A stretch of DNA of 64,000 bases from Synechococcus sp. RS9916 (lineage in GTDB: Bacteria > Cyanobacteriota > Cyanobacteriia > PCC-6307 > Cyanobiaceae): the NCBI RefSeq assembly GCF_000153825.1, contig NZ_DS022299.1, forward strand, positions 399,216 through 463,215. The letters are read 5' to 3'. Both the position numbers and the translations under genes were made by a program. A model generated the notes under the pieces. It saw only the letters and a program-made list of their open reading frames with translations. It searched no databases and was not told the DNA's origin. This document shows positions 54,772 to 64,000 of this stretch, piece by piece (position 1 is the stretch's first letter; each line of letters opens with the position of its first letter).

Positions 54772-55884
54772 TTACCGATGACTCGCAGCAGATTGCATTT
54801 CGGGAACTTTCCAACTTCCATCAAAATAAGGCTTTTGCGGAGAGTAGATGCGTAGCGTTGCGTTGGAGCCTGGGTAAATTTCTAAGAAATTTTCTTTGGC
54901 TGAATCCTTTCCAAAATTAAGCACATAGTTGCCATCTTTATCCTGCTTCGCAAAGGAGCTATTAACATTGTAATTCTCTCCTTGGGCGAATCCATCTTTG
55001 TCGTAGACAGTTACCGACCAAAAAGCATTGCTTGCCATAGGGACATCCTTCAGTACGAGTATAAATTCTTCGTCAGAAGCAGGAATACTAATGGAAGGAT
55101 AGACAGCTCCTTCCTTCGTCAGAGCACCCCATCCGAAGGCGACCCCAATATTTCTCATCTCCGAACTGATTTCTCCCTTATCGCCAAAGATTTCTTCGCT
55201 ACTAATGCCCTTTGCCTCTTTTTCTTTTTGATACTCAGATCGCATTGAAAGCATTTGACTTCTATCCCAATCTTTGGTTTGCACGAATTTGCCGCGATTC
55301 TTTTGGCGAATTGTTATTTCATCTTGAATCTCGCTAACCCGCTCAATGTCAGCGGGATCCTGCATGTTTACTTGGGTGCGAATAATGACAAATGCGAAGC
55401 GACTGCCTACCATTTCTTCCGTTATCTCGTAGGCGCCGGGCTTGCTCGTTACCAATGGAATCCAGTGATAAGCGCTAACGACTTCCAGGATTTGCAGCCG
55501 ATCGGAGGCTGGCAGGGTAATTGTTGCTGGACTTTTCAAGTCGACAACAGCTGCTGAGTACAGTGTATCGAAGTTTGGCCTCAATATAGTTCTATCTTTT
55601 GGATCCATTGCCTTTCGAAAATGCATGAACACACCCATCCCGTCTGAACAGGTTGCCTTGGCAATTTTTTGAACATAATCACCGAGAATTATTTCAGTTT
55701 CAGCAAACGCGTAGTTGTCTGCATTGACGATGGCTTTCGTCGTTGAACTTTCTTTTTTGAGAGCAGGCTTGATGTCGTCGCACTCTGATGGCTTGCTGCT
55801 GGCAAAACCAGAAGTATTGGCACTCATCGCCAAGGTTGCTGCGATGACAGCCGCAAGACAAAAAGCAGGCTTGATCCGATTCAC
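54772..55884 (-). CDS. Secreted DUF1254/DUF1214 protein (copy B)
   Basis: 370 residues with signal peptide (FCLAAVIAATLAMSANTSGF). DUF1254 features are RPNFDTLYSAAVVDLKSPAT, LPASDRLQILEVVSAYHWIP and GSRFAFVIIRTQVN. DUF1214 features are VPMASNAFWSVTVYDKDGFA and the end LRIYSPQKPYFDGSWKVPEM. It is related to copy A but with lower GC content, so the pair is not a recent duplication. It is the first gene of the pair on the minus strand. Confidence 0.85.
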   Translation of the reverse strand: MNRIKPAFCLAAVIAATLAMSANTSGFASSKPSECDDIKPALKKESSTTKAIVNADNYAFAETEIILGDYVQKIAKATCSDGMGVFMHFRKAMDPKDRTILRPNFDTLYSAAVVDLKSPATITLPASDRLQILEVVSAYHWIPLVTSKPGAYEITEEMVGSRFAFVIIRTQVNMQDPADIERVSEIQDEITIRQKNRGKFVQTKDWDRSQMLSMRSEYQKEKEAKGISSEEIFGDKGEISSEMRNIGVAFGWGALTKEGAVYPSISIPASDEEFILVLKDVPMASNAFWSVTVYDKDGFAQGENYNVNSSFAKQDKDGNYVLNFGKDSAKENFLEIYPGSNATLRIYSPQKPYFDGSWKVPEMQSAASHR

Positions 55885-55983
55885 TATTTAAGCTTCAAAG
55901 GCTGTTGTAACTTTAGTCAAGATTTCGGGCTTAGCATTAATCTTAGGGAAATCAGAGCGCTCCCAACACCAGCTAGAGCAGTC

Positions 55984-57168
55984 ATGAAGGGCGATCTGAG
56001 TGCAACTGAGGGCGTCTCGGCAGAAGGCCAGCGCTGGCCCTGGTGGCCGCTGCTGCCTTTGTATCCCTATGGCCGTCGTGCCACCCATGTTGAAGAGCTG
56101 ATCCCTGGGCAGGTGTGGAGCTTTGAGCAGCTCCAGGGCGTCTATTACGTGGCGGTGCCGATTCGGCTCACGGTGGTGAAGGTGCCGGGCGGCTTGATGC
56201 TGGTGAACCCGCTGCCGCCCACCGCTGAACTCAAGGCGCAACTAAAAGTGCTGGAGGCCGCCCATGGCCCGGTACGCACGATTGTCTTGCCCACCGCTTC
56301 AGGGCTGGAGCACAAGCTGCCGCTTGGTCCCCTCGCCCGTGCCTATCCCCAGGCGGAGGTTTGGGTGTGCCCGGGTCAATGGAGTTTCCCCGTGCAGTTG
56401 CCGCTTGCATGGCTTGGAGTCCCAGCGGCGCGCACCAAGGTGCTGCTCGACGATGGCGTTCCCCATCCCGATGTGTGCGATTGGATCTCGCTTGGGCCCT
56501 TGGATCTGGGTGTGGGGTGCTTTCAGGAGATCAGTTGTGTGCACCGTCCTTCCGGTTCCTTATTGGTGACCGATGCTCTGGTGGGAATTTCGTCAACACC
56601 ACCCGCGGTGTTTGATCACGATCCCGCACCGCTTCTGTTCCACTCCCGTGAACGGGGTGATCAGCCGTTTAACGACACGCCGGCGAATCGTCGCCGCGGT
56701 TGGGCGCGCCTTGTGCTGTTTGCGTCCTATCTACGACCCGAACCACTGGAGGTGCCGGGCATCGCTGATGTGATTCGCCAGGCATTCAAACCAGGCTTGC
56801 GTTCACTGCGCACCCACTTCGGGATCTATCCCTTTGCGTGGAAGCCGGGATGGCAATCCGCCGCCGAAGCCCTGATGGGTGATGACACCCCCCGACTGCA
56901 GGTGGCTCCTGTGCTTGAGCGCCTTGTGCTGCCGCGAGCCAAAGGTGCGCTGCTGGCTTGGTTGGATCGTGTGGCGGAGCACACCGAATTGCGCTGGCTC
57001 GTGCCTGCGCATTACTCAGCCCCAGTGCCGTTCACATCAGAGATGGCACGTGCACTCAAAGCGTCTCTGCTCAACCGCGATTGGGCCCCCAGCACAGGCA
57101 ACTGGGAATTTCTCGGCAGCATTGATCAGCGTTTGCTAGATCTTGGCGTTGTGCCAGAAACGCCCTGA
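55984..57168 (+). CDS. DUF4336 protein (metallo-beta-lactamase-like), intact parent of the island repeats
   Basis: 394 residues. After a variable start the conserved N-terminus reads QRWPWWPLLPLYPYGRRATH, then IPGQVWSFEQLQGVYYVAVP, the hallmark of cyanobacterial DUF4336 proteins, which have a beta-lactamase-like fold. KVPGGLMLVNPLPPTAELKA, VCPGQWSFPVQLPL and a C-terminal LRWLVPAHYSAPVPFTSEM follow; metal-ligand His residues are few. Function unknown. Its codons 16-26 are identical at DNA level to a segment of island repeat 2. Convergent with the DUF760 gene, 4 bases away. Confidence 0.82.
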   Translation: MKGDLSATEGVSAEGQRWPWWPLLPLYPYGRRATHVEELIPGQVWSFEQLQGVYYVAVPIRLTVVKVPGGLMLVNPLPPTAELKAQLKVLEAAHGPVRTIVLPTASGLEHKLPLGPLARAYPQAEVWVCPGQWSFPVQLPLAWLGVPAARTKVLLDDGVPHPDVCDWISLGPLDLGVGCFQEISCVHRPSGSLLVTDALVGISSTPPAVFDHDPAPLLFHSRERGDQPFNDTPANRRRGWARLVLFASYLRPEPLEVPGIADVIRQAFKPGLRSLRTHFGIYPFAWKPGWQSAAEALMGDDTPRLQVAPVLERLVLPRAKGALLAWLDRVAEHTELRWLVPAHYSAPVPFTSEMARALKASLLNRDWAPSTGNWEFLGSIDQRLLDLGVVPETP

Positions 57169-57172
57169 ACGT

Positions 57173-57517
57173 TCAGAGTTCGTCGGGTGTCACCGACATT
57201 TCATCGTCGGCAAACAGGGTCTCTTCCAATTCCTTGCGCTGTTCCATCTGGCGCAGGAAGTAGCCCGTCATCATTGCTGAGGCCAGCAGGTTGGCCAGGT
57301 TGTCGCGGTTGGCGGTGACTTTGACTTCGAAGTGCTCGCCAGGAAGCATGCCGAGCAGGCCCTGCACGTTGTGGCGAATGATGTCTTGGATGTCGTTGCT
57401 GGCCGATTTGGCCACGCGCTGCATCACTTCGGGAGACTGGTCTTGGAGGTACTGAATCAGCCCATTCACCGGCTGGCCGTCCTGGCTATCAGTTGTCAGG
57501 AACTCCGGGTTAAACAT
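57173..57517 (-). CDS. DUF760 protein
   Basis: 114 residues. GLIQYLQDQSPEVMQRVAKS, DIQDIIRHNVQGLLGMLPGE and NRDNLANLLASAMMTGYFLR follow the pattern of the cyanobacterial and plastid DUF760 family. It is soluble, mostly helical, with an acidic end. Function not established by the sequence. It follows lepB by 15 bases and is probably co-transcribed. Confidence 0.85.
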   Translation of the reverse strand: MFNPEFLTTDSQDGQPVNGLIQYLQDQSPEVMQRVAKSASNDIQDIIRHNVQGLLGMLPGEHFEVKVTANRDNLANLLASAMMTGYFLRQMEQRKELEETLFADDEMSVTPDEL

Positions 57518-57532
57518 CCCGCCCGCTCTCCG

Positions 57533-58156
57533 TCAAGAACCCGACCCTAACGCAGCTGCCTGATCTGGCTCTGCAGCCACTTGGAGGGGGAACCGTATCG
57601 GACCGAACCGGTTGAGGGGCCAGTAGCGCCACACGGCCGTGCCGATCACGCGCTCTTGATCCAGCGGCCCCCACAGGTGGGAATCCAGGCTGGCATTGCG
57701 GTTATCGCCTAAAACCCACAACGTTTCGCTAGGCACTTCGATGGGGGGCATCGTGTAGTCGATGGGCTCGTTGCGCCAGGTCTCCTCCACCCGCTTGCCA
57801 TTACGCCAGAGGGAACCGTCCTTGACTTCCACCACATCTCCAGGCCCCCCCACCACACGCTTGATCAGCGCGGTGTTGGGGTCATAGCCAGCGTCGATCA
57901 GGGGCTGGGGCACGGAAAAGACCACCACCCGGCCAAGCGCCACGGGTTGATGCCGTTGCTGCGCCAGCTTGGGGCGGATCTTTTCCACCAGAATCCGGTC
58001 CTGCAGTTCCAGGGTGGGCAGCATCGAACCTGAGGGAATCCAGCGCGGCTCCAGCACCAACCAGCGCAGCATCAGTGCCAGGAGCACCCACACCAGCACA
58101 TCGCGCCAACCCTTCCACTGCCCCTGTGGCTTGTCTTGGGTGCCGTCGTTCGCCAT
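57533..58156 (-). CDS. lepB: Signal peptidase I
   Basis: 207 residues from ATG 58156 (MANDGTQDK); the frame is open further upstream to 58303, but that overlaps menD. One membrane helix (VLVWVLLALMLRWLVLEP) is followed by the catalytic Ser motif WIPSGSMLPTL, then LVEKI, the Lys motif NTALIKRVVGGPGDVV, and LGDNRNASLDSHLWG. It cleaves signal peptides at the outer face of the membrane; the window encodes many such clients. Head-to-head with menD, with a spacing of about 70 bases. Confidence 0.92.
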   Translation of the reverse strand: MANDGTQDKPQGQWKGWRDVLVWVLLALMLRWLVLEPRWIPSGSMLPTLELQDRILVEKIRPKLAQQRHQPVALGRVVVFSVPQPLIDAGYDPNTALIKRVVGGPGDVVEVKDGSLWRNGKRVEETWRNEPIDYTMPPIEVPSETLWVLGDNRNASLDSHLWGPLDQERVIGTAVWRYWPLNRFGPIRFPLQVAAEPDQAAALGSGS

Positions 58157-58228
58157 TGCTGCCTTGCCGTTCCACGAGAATCGCATCAGGCCTTGGCGTT
58201 GTCTGGCCCAACCGTTTCTGATCCAGCT

Positions 58229-60043
58229 GTGACCCGAGCGATTGCCAACCTGCAGGCGGCCGTTGGCTTGCTGGATGCTCTGCGTCGGCATGGCCTTGCG
58301 CAAGTGGTGCTTTGTCCGGGGAGTCGATCCGGCCCCCTAGCACTAGCGGCGGGAGGTTTGGCGCGCGCGGGTCTGCTCAACCTGACCACGGCTATGGATG
58401 AGCGCTCAGCAGCGTTTCTTGCTCTGGGCAGTGCCACGGCGACGGGTCACGCCACCGCAGTGATCACCACATCTGGCACTGCAGTGGCCAATTTGTTGCC
58501 GGCTGCTGTGGAGGCGGATCGTTCCTGTCAGCCGCTGCTGCTGATCACGGCCGATCGCCCCCGCCGGTTGAAGGAGTGCGGTGCCAATCAAACGGTGAAT
58601 CAAGAGGCCTTCCTGGAGCCGGTGTGTCGCTGGTTGGGCTCCGGGCCTGATTGCGGTTTGGATGCTGCCTCTGAAGCCGAGCTTCAACAGCTTGCGGATC
58701 AGGCCTGGCATCGGGCCCATGCCTGGCCCGGCCCGGTGCATCTCAACCTCGCGTTTGAAGAGCCTTTGCACGCTTCCGCGTCTGAGCAGGAGGCGGTGTG
58801 GGCCTCATTCATGTCGGGCGCCCTCGAGGGATTCGAGCTGCAGCAGTCGCCTGTTGCGCAGTCTTCATCGCAGTCAGCCGCATCAGCAGAACCTGCTCCT
58901 CCCCTACCTCTTGATCCTGATCGGCCTGGTGTGGTGGTGGTGGGTCCATGGCGCGGCCTGGCTGATGACCGTTTGGCCTTTGGTGATGCCCTGCGGTGTT
59001 GGCAACAACGCTCGGGATGGCCGGTGTTGGTGGATCCCCTCGCTGCGGTGCCTGCCGATTTGCCCGGCCAAGTGCGGGGCTGGGATCTGTTGCTGCCCCA
59101 CCAGCTGCCATTGCCAGATGGCTTGACCCTCGACCAACTGCAGGTGTTGCGGCTCGGACCATTGCCGGCCAGTCGGCGATTGGAAGCCTGGTTGAAGGTT
59201 TGCACTGGCCCCCAGCTACTGATCAGTGAGGGGGAACCGCGAAACCTTGATCCCCTGCGGCAGGCCCAGCAATGGTCTGGTGGCTTGGCCGCTTGGGCCC
59301 AGCTCCAGGACTGGGGCGATCGGGATCAACCTCTGTCTCCTGGCAACAGGCGGTTGTGTGCCAGCTGGCAGCAGCGCGATCAGGAGGTATCGGCTTGGCT
59401 GGGGCAACGGCTGCCTGCCTCCGGAGCGGTCACCGAGCCGGCGTTGATGCAAGCGCTCGCCCGCAACCTGCCTCCTGAGTTGCCCGTGATGCTGGCCGCC
59501 AGCAGCCCGGTGCGTGACTGGCAGGCCTTCGCTCTGGCAGATCCAGGCCGGCGCCGCTGCATCAGTTTTCGTGGCGCATCCGGGATTGATGGCACCCTTT
59601 CGCTCGGCTTTGGCCTGGCAGCGGCCCAGGGCCGCACGTTGTTGATCACCGGTGATTTGGCTCTGCTGCACGACAGCAACGGCTGGTTGCATCGCGGAGT
59701 GAATGGAGCGCCGCTCCCTTTGGTGGTGGTGCTGATCGACAACGGAGGTGGCGGCATCTTTCAGCAGCTGCCGGTGCCTGCGGCCCCTGCCGAAGCGTTT
59801 GACCAGCTGTTTGCCATGCCCCAGCAGGTGGATCCCCTGACGCTGGCTGCCGCCCATGGAGTCCCGGGCCGGCAGATCGCTTGTCTGGACGACTTGCCTC
59901 TGGCCTTGGAGTGGGCGCTCGCGCAGCCAGGACCTGTGTTGCTGCGGGTGTGCACCGATCGCACAGAGGATGCGGCGTTGCGGCTGGCTCTTCGCCGGGA
60001 GGTGCAGCAGCTCACAATGGCTCCATCGTCGGTTCAGCCTTGA
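58229..60043 (+). CDS. menD: SEPHCHC synthase (MenD), phylloquinone pathway
   Basis: 604 residues from GTG 58229 ([18 protein letters not shown]); a TTG at 58205 and the open frame up to 58136 are alternatives, the last overlapping lepB. The ThDP-enzyme fold shows [31 protein letters not shown] with the catalytic Glu, [37 protein letters not shown], and at the C-terminal side [15 protein letters not shown] and [14 protein letters not shown] (Mg/ThDP binding). It makes SEPHCHC from isochorismate and 2-oxoglutarate. The stop overlaps the menB ATG (TGATG). Confidence 0.94.
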   Translation: MTRAIANLQAAVGLLDALRRHGLAQVVLCPGSRSGPLALAAGGLARAGLLNLTTAMDERSAAFLALGSATATGHATAVITTSGTAVANLLPAAVEADRSCQPLLLITADRPRRLKECGANQTVNQEAFLEPVCRWLGSGPDCGLDAASEAELQQLADQAWHRAHAWPGPVHLNLAFEEPLHASASEQEAVWASFMSGALEGFELQQSPVAQSSSQSAASAEPAPPLPLDPDRPGVVVVGPWRGLADDRLAFGDALRCWQQRSGWPVLVDPLAAVPADLPGQVRGWDLLLPHQLPLPDGLTLDQLQVLRLGPLPASRRLEAWLKVCTGPQLLISEGEPRNLDPLRQAQQWSGGLAAWAQLQDWGDRDQPLSPGNRRLCASWQQRDQEVSAWLGQRLPASGAVTEPALMQALARNLPPELPVMLAASSPVRDWQAFALADPGRRRCISFRGASGIDGTLSLGFGLAAAQGRTLLITGDLALLHDSNGWLHRGVNGAPLPLVVVLIDNGGGGIFQQLPVPAAPAEAFDQLFAMPQQVDPLTLAAAHGVPGRQIACLDDLPLALEWALAQPGPVLLRVCTDRTEDAALRLALRREVQQLTMAPSSVQP

Positions 60044-60918
60044 TGAGCGCTCCTCAGCCCCGCCAGGTTCTTCCCGGTGATTCAGGCACGGCCTGGCAAC
60101 CCTGGGGTGAGTATCAAGACATCCTGGTGGACCGTTCCGGGGACGGGATGGCCCGGGTGGCGATCAACCGACCGTTTCGGCGCAATGCCTTCCGTCCCCG
60201 CACGGTGGTGGAGCTTTGCGATGCCTTCACGCGCATCCGCGATGACAGCAGCATTGGCGTGGTGCTGTTCACCGGTGTTGGCCCCGCCGCAGACGGCGGC
60301 TATGCCTTCTGTGCCGGTGGTGATCAGAGCGTGCGCGGCGATGGGGGCTATGTGGATGAGGAGGGGATGCCCCGCCTCAACGTGCTTGATCTCCAGCGCC
60401 TGATCCGCAGTTTGCCCAAGGTGGTGATCGCCTTGGTGGCTGGGTATGCCATTGGTGGCGGGCAGGTGTTGCACCTGCTCTGCGACCTCAGCCTGGCGGC
60501 CGAGAATGCTCGCTTCGGGCAGACCGGTCCGCGGGTGGGCAGCTTCGATGGCGGGTTTGGTGCCGGTTACCTCGCTCGCCTGGTGGGCCAGCGCAAAGCC
60601 CGGGAAATCTGGTTTCTCTGCCGTCAGTACGGCGCCGATGAAGCGCTGCGCATGGGGCTCGTGAATGCGGTGGTGCCCCTCGAGCAGCTTGAAGCGGAGG
60701 GCGTGCGTTGGGCACGGGAGGTGTTGCAGCACAGCCCCACGGCGATTCGTTGCCTGAAAGCAGCCTTCAATGCCGAAACCGACGGCATGGCGGGTCTGCA
60801 GGAGCTTGCTGGTCAGGCCACCCACCTCTTCTACCGAACCGAGGAGGGTCAGGAGGGGCGTAATGCCTTCCTCGAGAAACGCAATCCCGACTTTTCCGGT
60901 TCGCCCTGGCTTCCGTAG
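60043..60918 (+). CDS. menB: 1,4-Dihydroxy-2-naphthoyl-CoA synthase (MenB)
   Basis: 291 residues from ATG 60043, sharing one base with the menD stop. It is a crotonase-fold enzyme: [71 protein letters not shown] and the C-terminal [12 protein letters not shown] typical of MenB. It closes the naphthoquinone ring from O-succinylbenzoyl-CoA in phylloquinone synthesis. Translationally coupled to menD. Confidence 0.95.
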   Translation: MSAPQPRQVLPGDSGTAWQPWGEYQDILVDRSGDGMARVAINRPFRRNAFRPRTVVELCDAFTRIRDDSSIGVVLFTGVGPAADGGYAFCAGGDQSVRGDGGYVDEEGMPRLNVLDLQRLIRSLPKVVIALVAGYAIGGGQVLHLLCDLSLAAENARFGQTGPRVGSFDGGFGAGYLARLVGQRKAREIWFLCRQYGADEALRMGLVNAVVPLEQLEAEGVRWAREVLQHSPTAIRCLKAAFNAETDGMAGLQELAGQATHLFYRTEEGQEGRNAFLEKRNPDFSGSPWLP

Positions 60919-60953
60919 CTAGCACTGGGGCCGGACTCACCCGTCGGATCGTC

Positions 60954-61574
60954 GTGACGCTCTCCCGCTTCACCGTGGCTGCAGCGGCTGCTTTGTTGCT
61001 GGCCGCTCCAGCTTCAGCCACCACCACTGCCTCCAGCGCGGCGCAGACCAAGCGTCCCCCGGATCCGATCCCTCCAGTGGCGGAGCCCATTTCCCTGGAG
61101 GCGTCCTTGGCCCGTGTGCCTATGGATCTACGCCAACGGCTTGGGGTGCAGCTGGTGTTGGATCGCACCCACCGTCAGTTGCTCGTGTTGCGCGATGGCG
61201 TGATCCGTCGTCGTTATCCCGCAGCGGTGGGCACCGAAGGCTGGGAAACACCGGCGGGCCGTCATCGCGTGCTCCAGAAAGTGCGTGAACCGGTTTGGAC
61301 CCATCCGGTGGATGGGCGCCACATCAGTGGTGAGAAGAATCCGTTGGGCACCCGCTGGATCGGCTTCTACCGCGATTGCAAGGGACGCAACGGCTGGGAT
61401 GGAGAGCAATATCTCGATATCGCAGGCTGCACCGTGGCGGGCTTCCACGGCACCCCGCACCGCTGGACGGTGGGCCGGGCCGTGTCCCATGGCTGCGTGC
61501 GTCTCTATGAGGAAAACGTCCAGGAGGTGTTCGATTTGGTTCGAGTCGGCACCCCGGTCACCGTTCTTCCCTGA
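60954..61574 (+). CDS. L,D-transpeptidase (YkuD), exported
   Basis: 206 residues starting with GTG. A signal peptide (VAAAAALLLAAPASATTTAS) is followed by the YkuD domain: VQLVLDRTHRQLLVLRDGVI, GTEGWETPAGRHRVLQKV, and the catalytic stretch FHGTPHRWTVGRAVSHGCVR with Cys in SHGCVR. It forms 3-3 peptidoglycan cross-links or attaches proteins to peptidoglycan. It stands 35 bases after menB in the same direction. Confidence 0.92.
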   Translation: MTLSRFTVAAAAALLLAAPASATTTASSAAQTKRPPDPIPPVAEPISLEASLARVPMDLRQRLGVQLVLDRTHRQLLVLRDGVIRRRYPAAVGTEGWETPAGRHRVLQKVREPVWTHPVDGRHISGEKNPLGTRWIGFYRDCKGRNGWDGEQYLDIAGCTVAGFHGTPHRWTVGRAVSHGCVRLYEENVQEVFDLVRVGTPVTVLP

Positions 61575-61640
61575 GTTGGTTTCAGTTTTTCCTCTGAATT
61601 CAACTTAAAGTCGCGGCGCCTTTCAAAGCTCCGTCTGACC

Positions 61641-63161
61641 ATGCGCGTGCTGTTTGCTGCTGCCGAGTGCGCTCCGATGGTCAAGGTAGGTGGCATGGGC
61701 GATGTGGTCGGCTCGCTGCCTCCCGCCCTTGCGGCCCTGGGCCACGACGTGCGCTTGATCATGCCCGGCTATAGCCGCCTCTGGAGCAAGCTCGACATTC
61801 CGGCAGAACCGATCTGGCGTGCCCAGACCATGGGCACCGAGTTCGCGGTGTACGAGACCCGGCATCCCACCAATGGCCTGCCTCTGTATCTCGTGGGCCA
61901 TCCGGTGTTTGATCCAGAGCGCATCTACGGCGGTGAAGACGAAGACTGGCGGTTCACCTTTTTTGCGAGCGCCACCTCTGAGTTCGCATGGAATCACTGG
62001 AAGCCCCAGGTGCTGCATTGCCACGACTGGCACACCGGCATGATCCCGGTGTGGATGCATCAAGACCCTGAGATCAGCACGGTCTTCACCATCCACAACC
62101 TCAAATATCAGGGCCCCTGGCGCTGGAAGCTGGATCGCATCACCTGGTGCCCCTGGTACATGCAGGGGGATCACACCATGGCTGCGGCGCTGCTGTATGC
62201 CGATCGGGTGAATGCCGTATCGCCCACCTATGCCCAGGAGATCCGCACCGCCGAATACGGCGAACAGCTCGATGGTCTGCTCAATTACGTCTCCGGCAAA
62301 CTGCGCGGCATCTTGAACGGCCTTGATCTCGAGGCCTGGGATCCGGCCACCGACAAAGCTCTGGCTGCCAATTTCAGCGCCGAGGATCTTTCCGGTCGTA
62401 CAGCCAACAAGCGCGAGTTGCAGGAGCGCATGGGTTTGAACGTCAACCCCGACACCTTCCTGCTGGGCATGGTCAGCCGCCTGGTGGATCAGAAGGGCGT
62501 TGATTTGCTGCTGCAGGTGGCTGATCGCTTGCTGGCTTACACCGACACCCAGATCGTGGTGCTGGGCACCGGCGAGCGGGGGCTGGAATCCGGTTTGTGG
62601 CAACTGGCTTCCCGTCATCCCGGGCGGGTCGCTGTGTTCCTCACCTACGACGACGCGCTTTCGCGCTTGATCTATGCCGGTAGTGATGCCTTCCTGATGC
62701 CCAGTCGCTTTGAGCCCTGCGGCATCAGTCAATTGATGGCCATGCGCTACGGCTCAGTGCCCGTGGTGCGCAAGGTGGGGGGTCTGGTGGACACCGTTCC
62801 TCCCCACGACCCTGGCCAGAACAGCGGCACGGGTTTCTGCTTCGATCGCTTTGATCCCGTCGACTTCTACACGGCGCTCGTCCGTGCCTGGGAGGCCTAT
62901 CGCCATCAGGAGAGCTGGCGGGAACTGCAACGGCGCGGCATGCGTCAGGACTACAGCTGGGCTCGTTCCGCTCTGGAGTACGACCGCATGTACCGCGAGG
63001 TCTGCGGCCTCAAGGAGCCAGGTCCAGATGCGGCGGCTGTTGAGCAGTTCTCCCGTGGTCAAGATGCCGATCCCTCGCGTGAGGCTGCGCCAGAGCAATC
63101 GCTCCCTGCTTCACCCACGCGCAATCCCCTGGCCCGACTGTTGGGCAAACAACGCCAATGA
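61641..63161 (+). CDS. glgA: Glycogen synthase (ADP-glucose)
   Basis: 506 residues. The ADP-glucose motif is [13 protein letters not shown] (15-27); then [56 protein letters not shown] and [20 protein letters not shown] (nucleotide-sugar binding). This is the GT5 glycogen synthase of bacteria, extending alpha-1,4-glucan from ADP-glucose. The C-terminal tail is Pro/Ala-rich. Spacing to the upstream gene is 66 bases. Confidence 0.96.
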   Translation: MRVLFAAAECAPMVKVGGMGDVVGSLPPALAALGHDVRLIMPGYSRLWSKLDIPAEPIWRAQTMGTEFAVYETRHPTNGLPLYLVGHPVFDPERIYGGEDEDWRFTFFASATSEFAWNHWKPQVLHCHDWHTGMIPVWMHQDPEISTVFTIHNLKYQGPWRWKLDRITWCPWYMQGDHTMAAALLYADRVNAVSPTYAQEIRTAEYGEQLDGLLNYVSGKLRGILNGLDLEAWDPATDKALAANFSAEDLSGRTANKRELQERMGLNVNPDTFLLGMVSRLVDQKGVDLLLQVADRLLAYTDTQIVVLGTGERGLESGLWQLASRHPGRVAVFLTYDDALSRLIYAGSDAFLMPSRFEPCGISQLMAMRYGSVPVVRKVGGLVDTVPPHDPGQNSGTGFCFDRFDPVDFYTALVRAWEAYRHQESWRELQRRGMRQDYSWARSALEYDRMYREVCGLKEPGPDAAAVEQFSRGQDADPSREAAPEQSLPASPTRNPLARLLGKQRQ

Positions 63162-63264
63162 GCTTGTTTGGGCAGAGCGATCTGGCCTTGGCCATGATGC
63201 TCTGGTCCGAAGGGATCGTGATTGGATGGCCTGGGACTGTCGTTGTCTGACCGTTGAGTAAGTG

Positions 63265-64000
63265 ATGCCAGAGCCGCGAGAGGAGCGGTTCCTGCCCGCT
63301 CCTTATCAGAGCCCTTGGGAGGCGTTGCGGCGGGATCTGGCTGCAGTCGTTGCCGACCTACGTCTTCGAGCTCAGGAAACTTGGCGCCGTAACCGTGAGG
63401 GTGATCTCGACGTTCCAGCCTTCTGGCCCCGTGATTTAGCTCCTCTGTTCTGGCCTCTTGTTGTGTCGCTGGCCTTGCTGCTGGTGGGGGCTGGGGTGGT
63501 TGTGCTGGCCGGGCGGGTCATTCCACAGCAGCAGTTGTCGAAGCCCCATCTCGAGTCCTTACCGGAATCTCCCGCTCCTGAACGTCCTGTTCCTCTCAGC
63601 TCCTCTCCCACGCCTGACATCGCCAAGACGCCACCGGTCGAGACGACACCGGTCGACGAAGCCGCACCGGCAAGACCAAAAGCTCCACCGCCATTTGCTG
63701 CTCCGTCAGTTCCTGCTGCGCAATCGACAACCCCTTCAGCTGCAGACGTGCAAGCGACTGATCAACCGCTTGCTGCTCCGCAGTCTGTTCCCGATCCGCT
63801 CCCCGATCCGCTGTTGGTGACGTTGCAGCAAGCCGCTGAGTCAACAGGTGTGGGTGTTGACGCCCCCAAGTTGGTGGTGGCGATTGCTCGGCGACCTGAG
63901 CGCAATGGTGTGCAGCTCACGCTCGCAGCGTCTTGGTGTGATCTCAAGCAGAGCCGACGTCAGGAACTGGCCGATCAGTGGTTGGAGCAGAGTCAGGCCG
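63265..64000 (+). CDS. Single-pass membrane protein with Pro-rich linker, partial (right edge)
   Basis: It starts with ATG 63265 and is open to the edge, 245 codons. The N-terminal cytoplasmic part MPEPREERFLPAPYQSPWEA carries a helical segment. One membrane helix follows (FWPLVVSLALLLVGAGVVVL), then a long Pro/Thr/Ala-rich linker and the beginning of a folded domain (LLVTLQQAAESTGVGVDAPK). The build fits a cell-envelope protein conserved in cyanobacteria. No family recognised. The 103 bases between glgA and this gene contain only a 30-codon frame overlapping the glgA stop. Confidence 0.75.
   Translation, partial: MPEPREERFLPAPYQSPWEALRRDLAAVVADLRLRAQETWRRNREGDLDVPAFWPRDLAPLFWPLVVSLALLLVGAGVVVLAGRVIPQQQLSKPHLESLPESPAPERPVPLSSSPTPDIAKTPPVETTPVDEAAPARPKAPPPFAAPSVPAAQSTTPSAADVQATDQPLAAPQSVPDPLPDPLLVTLQQAAESTGVGVDAPKLVVAIARRPERNGVQLTLAASWCDLKQSRRQELADQWLEQSQA

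Noticed and set aside
61623-62732. Minus-strand frame of 369 codons opposite glgA
   Set aside because: Antisense to a fully conserved glycogen synthase; no protein-like motifs.
1-64000. Transposase, integrase, tRNA or rRNA genes
   Set aside because: Looked for as a cause of the island and the repeats; none recognised in any frame or strand.

Overview
The window looks like the chromosome of a marine unicellular cyanobacterium of the Synechococcus type. The evidence is cytochrome c6, an SLH/OprB-type iron porin, menD-menB followed by glgA, a CAAD-domain membrane protein, DUF3721, DUF760 and DUF4336 proteins, glycine-betaine synthesis from glycine next to a ProU-type importer, and secreted proteins with the long repeat known from the Synechococcus swimming protein SwmB. 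This assignment is inferred from gene content; no rRNA or tRNA gene was seen.

Layout. (1) 1-16721, minus: one uninterrupted reading frame of at least 5,573 codons that runs off the left edge. It encodes a giant secreted Gly-rich repeat protein with about 84 copies of a unit centred on QSIGGGGG. The unit comes in a short and a long class and is organised in higher-order repeats of 4 and 7 units. (2) 16.8-25.1 kb: a possible Tic22-like protein, a fusion of a degenerate NtrC-type AAA+ domain with a membrane Fe-S ferredoxin, an amidase-like protein, a methylglyoxal-synthase-like/lipid-kinase fusion coupled to a phosphoesterase, a small secreted protein and cytochrome c6. (3) 25.4-31.8 kb: a metal block. 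It holds an iron porin, a cobalamin riboswitch in front of hupE, a divergent Zn/Mn-binding lipoprotein with a Zur-like box, and a Zur-box-headed operon of a CobW-like GTPase with two phosphoesterases. (4) 31.9-35.7 kb: small proteins, CAAD, DUF3598 and an SDR protein.

(5) 35.9-56 kb: an accessory island. Five decayed copies of one sequence, all in the same orientation, lie between cargo modules. Each carries the start of a DUF4336-type gene; some also carry traces of the end of a chrA gene. The cargo is PepSY/DUF3721/alpha-beta hydrolase/amidase, then betaine import and synthesis, then two large secreted DUF4114 proteins, then two DUF1254 proteins. The only intact DUF4336 gene lies just beyond the last copy. 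Repeated insertion or duplication at one junction would explain this layout.

(6) 57.2-64 kb: housekeeping genes: DUF760, lepB, menD, menB, an L,D-transpeptidase, glgA and a Pro-rich membrane protein cut by the right edge.

How the genes work together: HupE, the Zn-binding protein and the CobW operon look like cobalt/zinc supply under separate controls (B12 riboswitch and Zur). GSMT/SDMT make glycine betaine while ProVWX imports it, giving two routes to the same osmolyte. The giant repeat protein and the two DUF4114 proteins would together form a large extracellular or surface investment.
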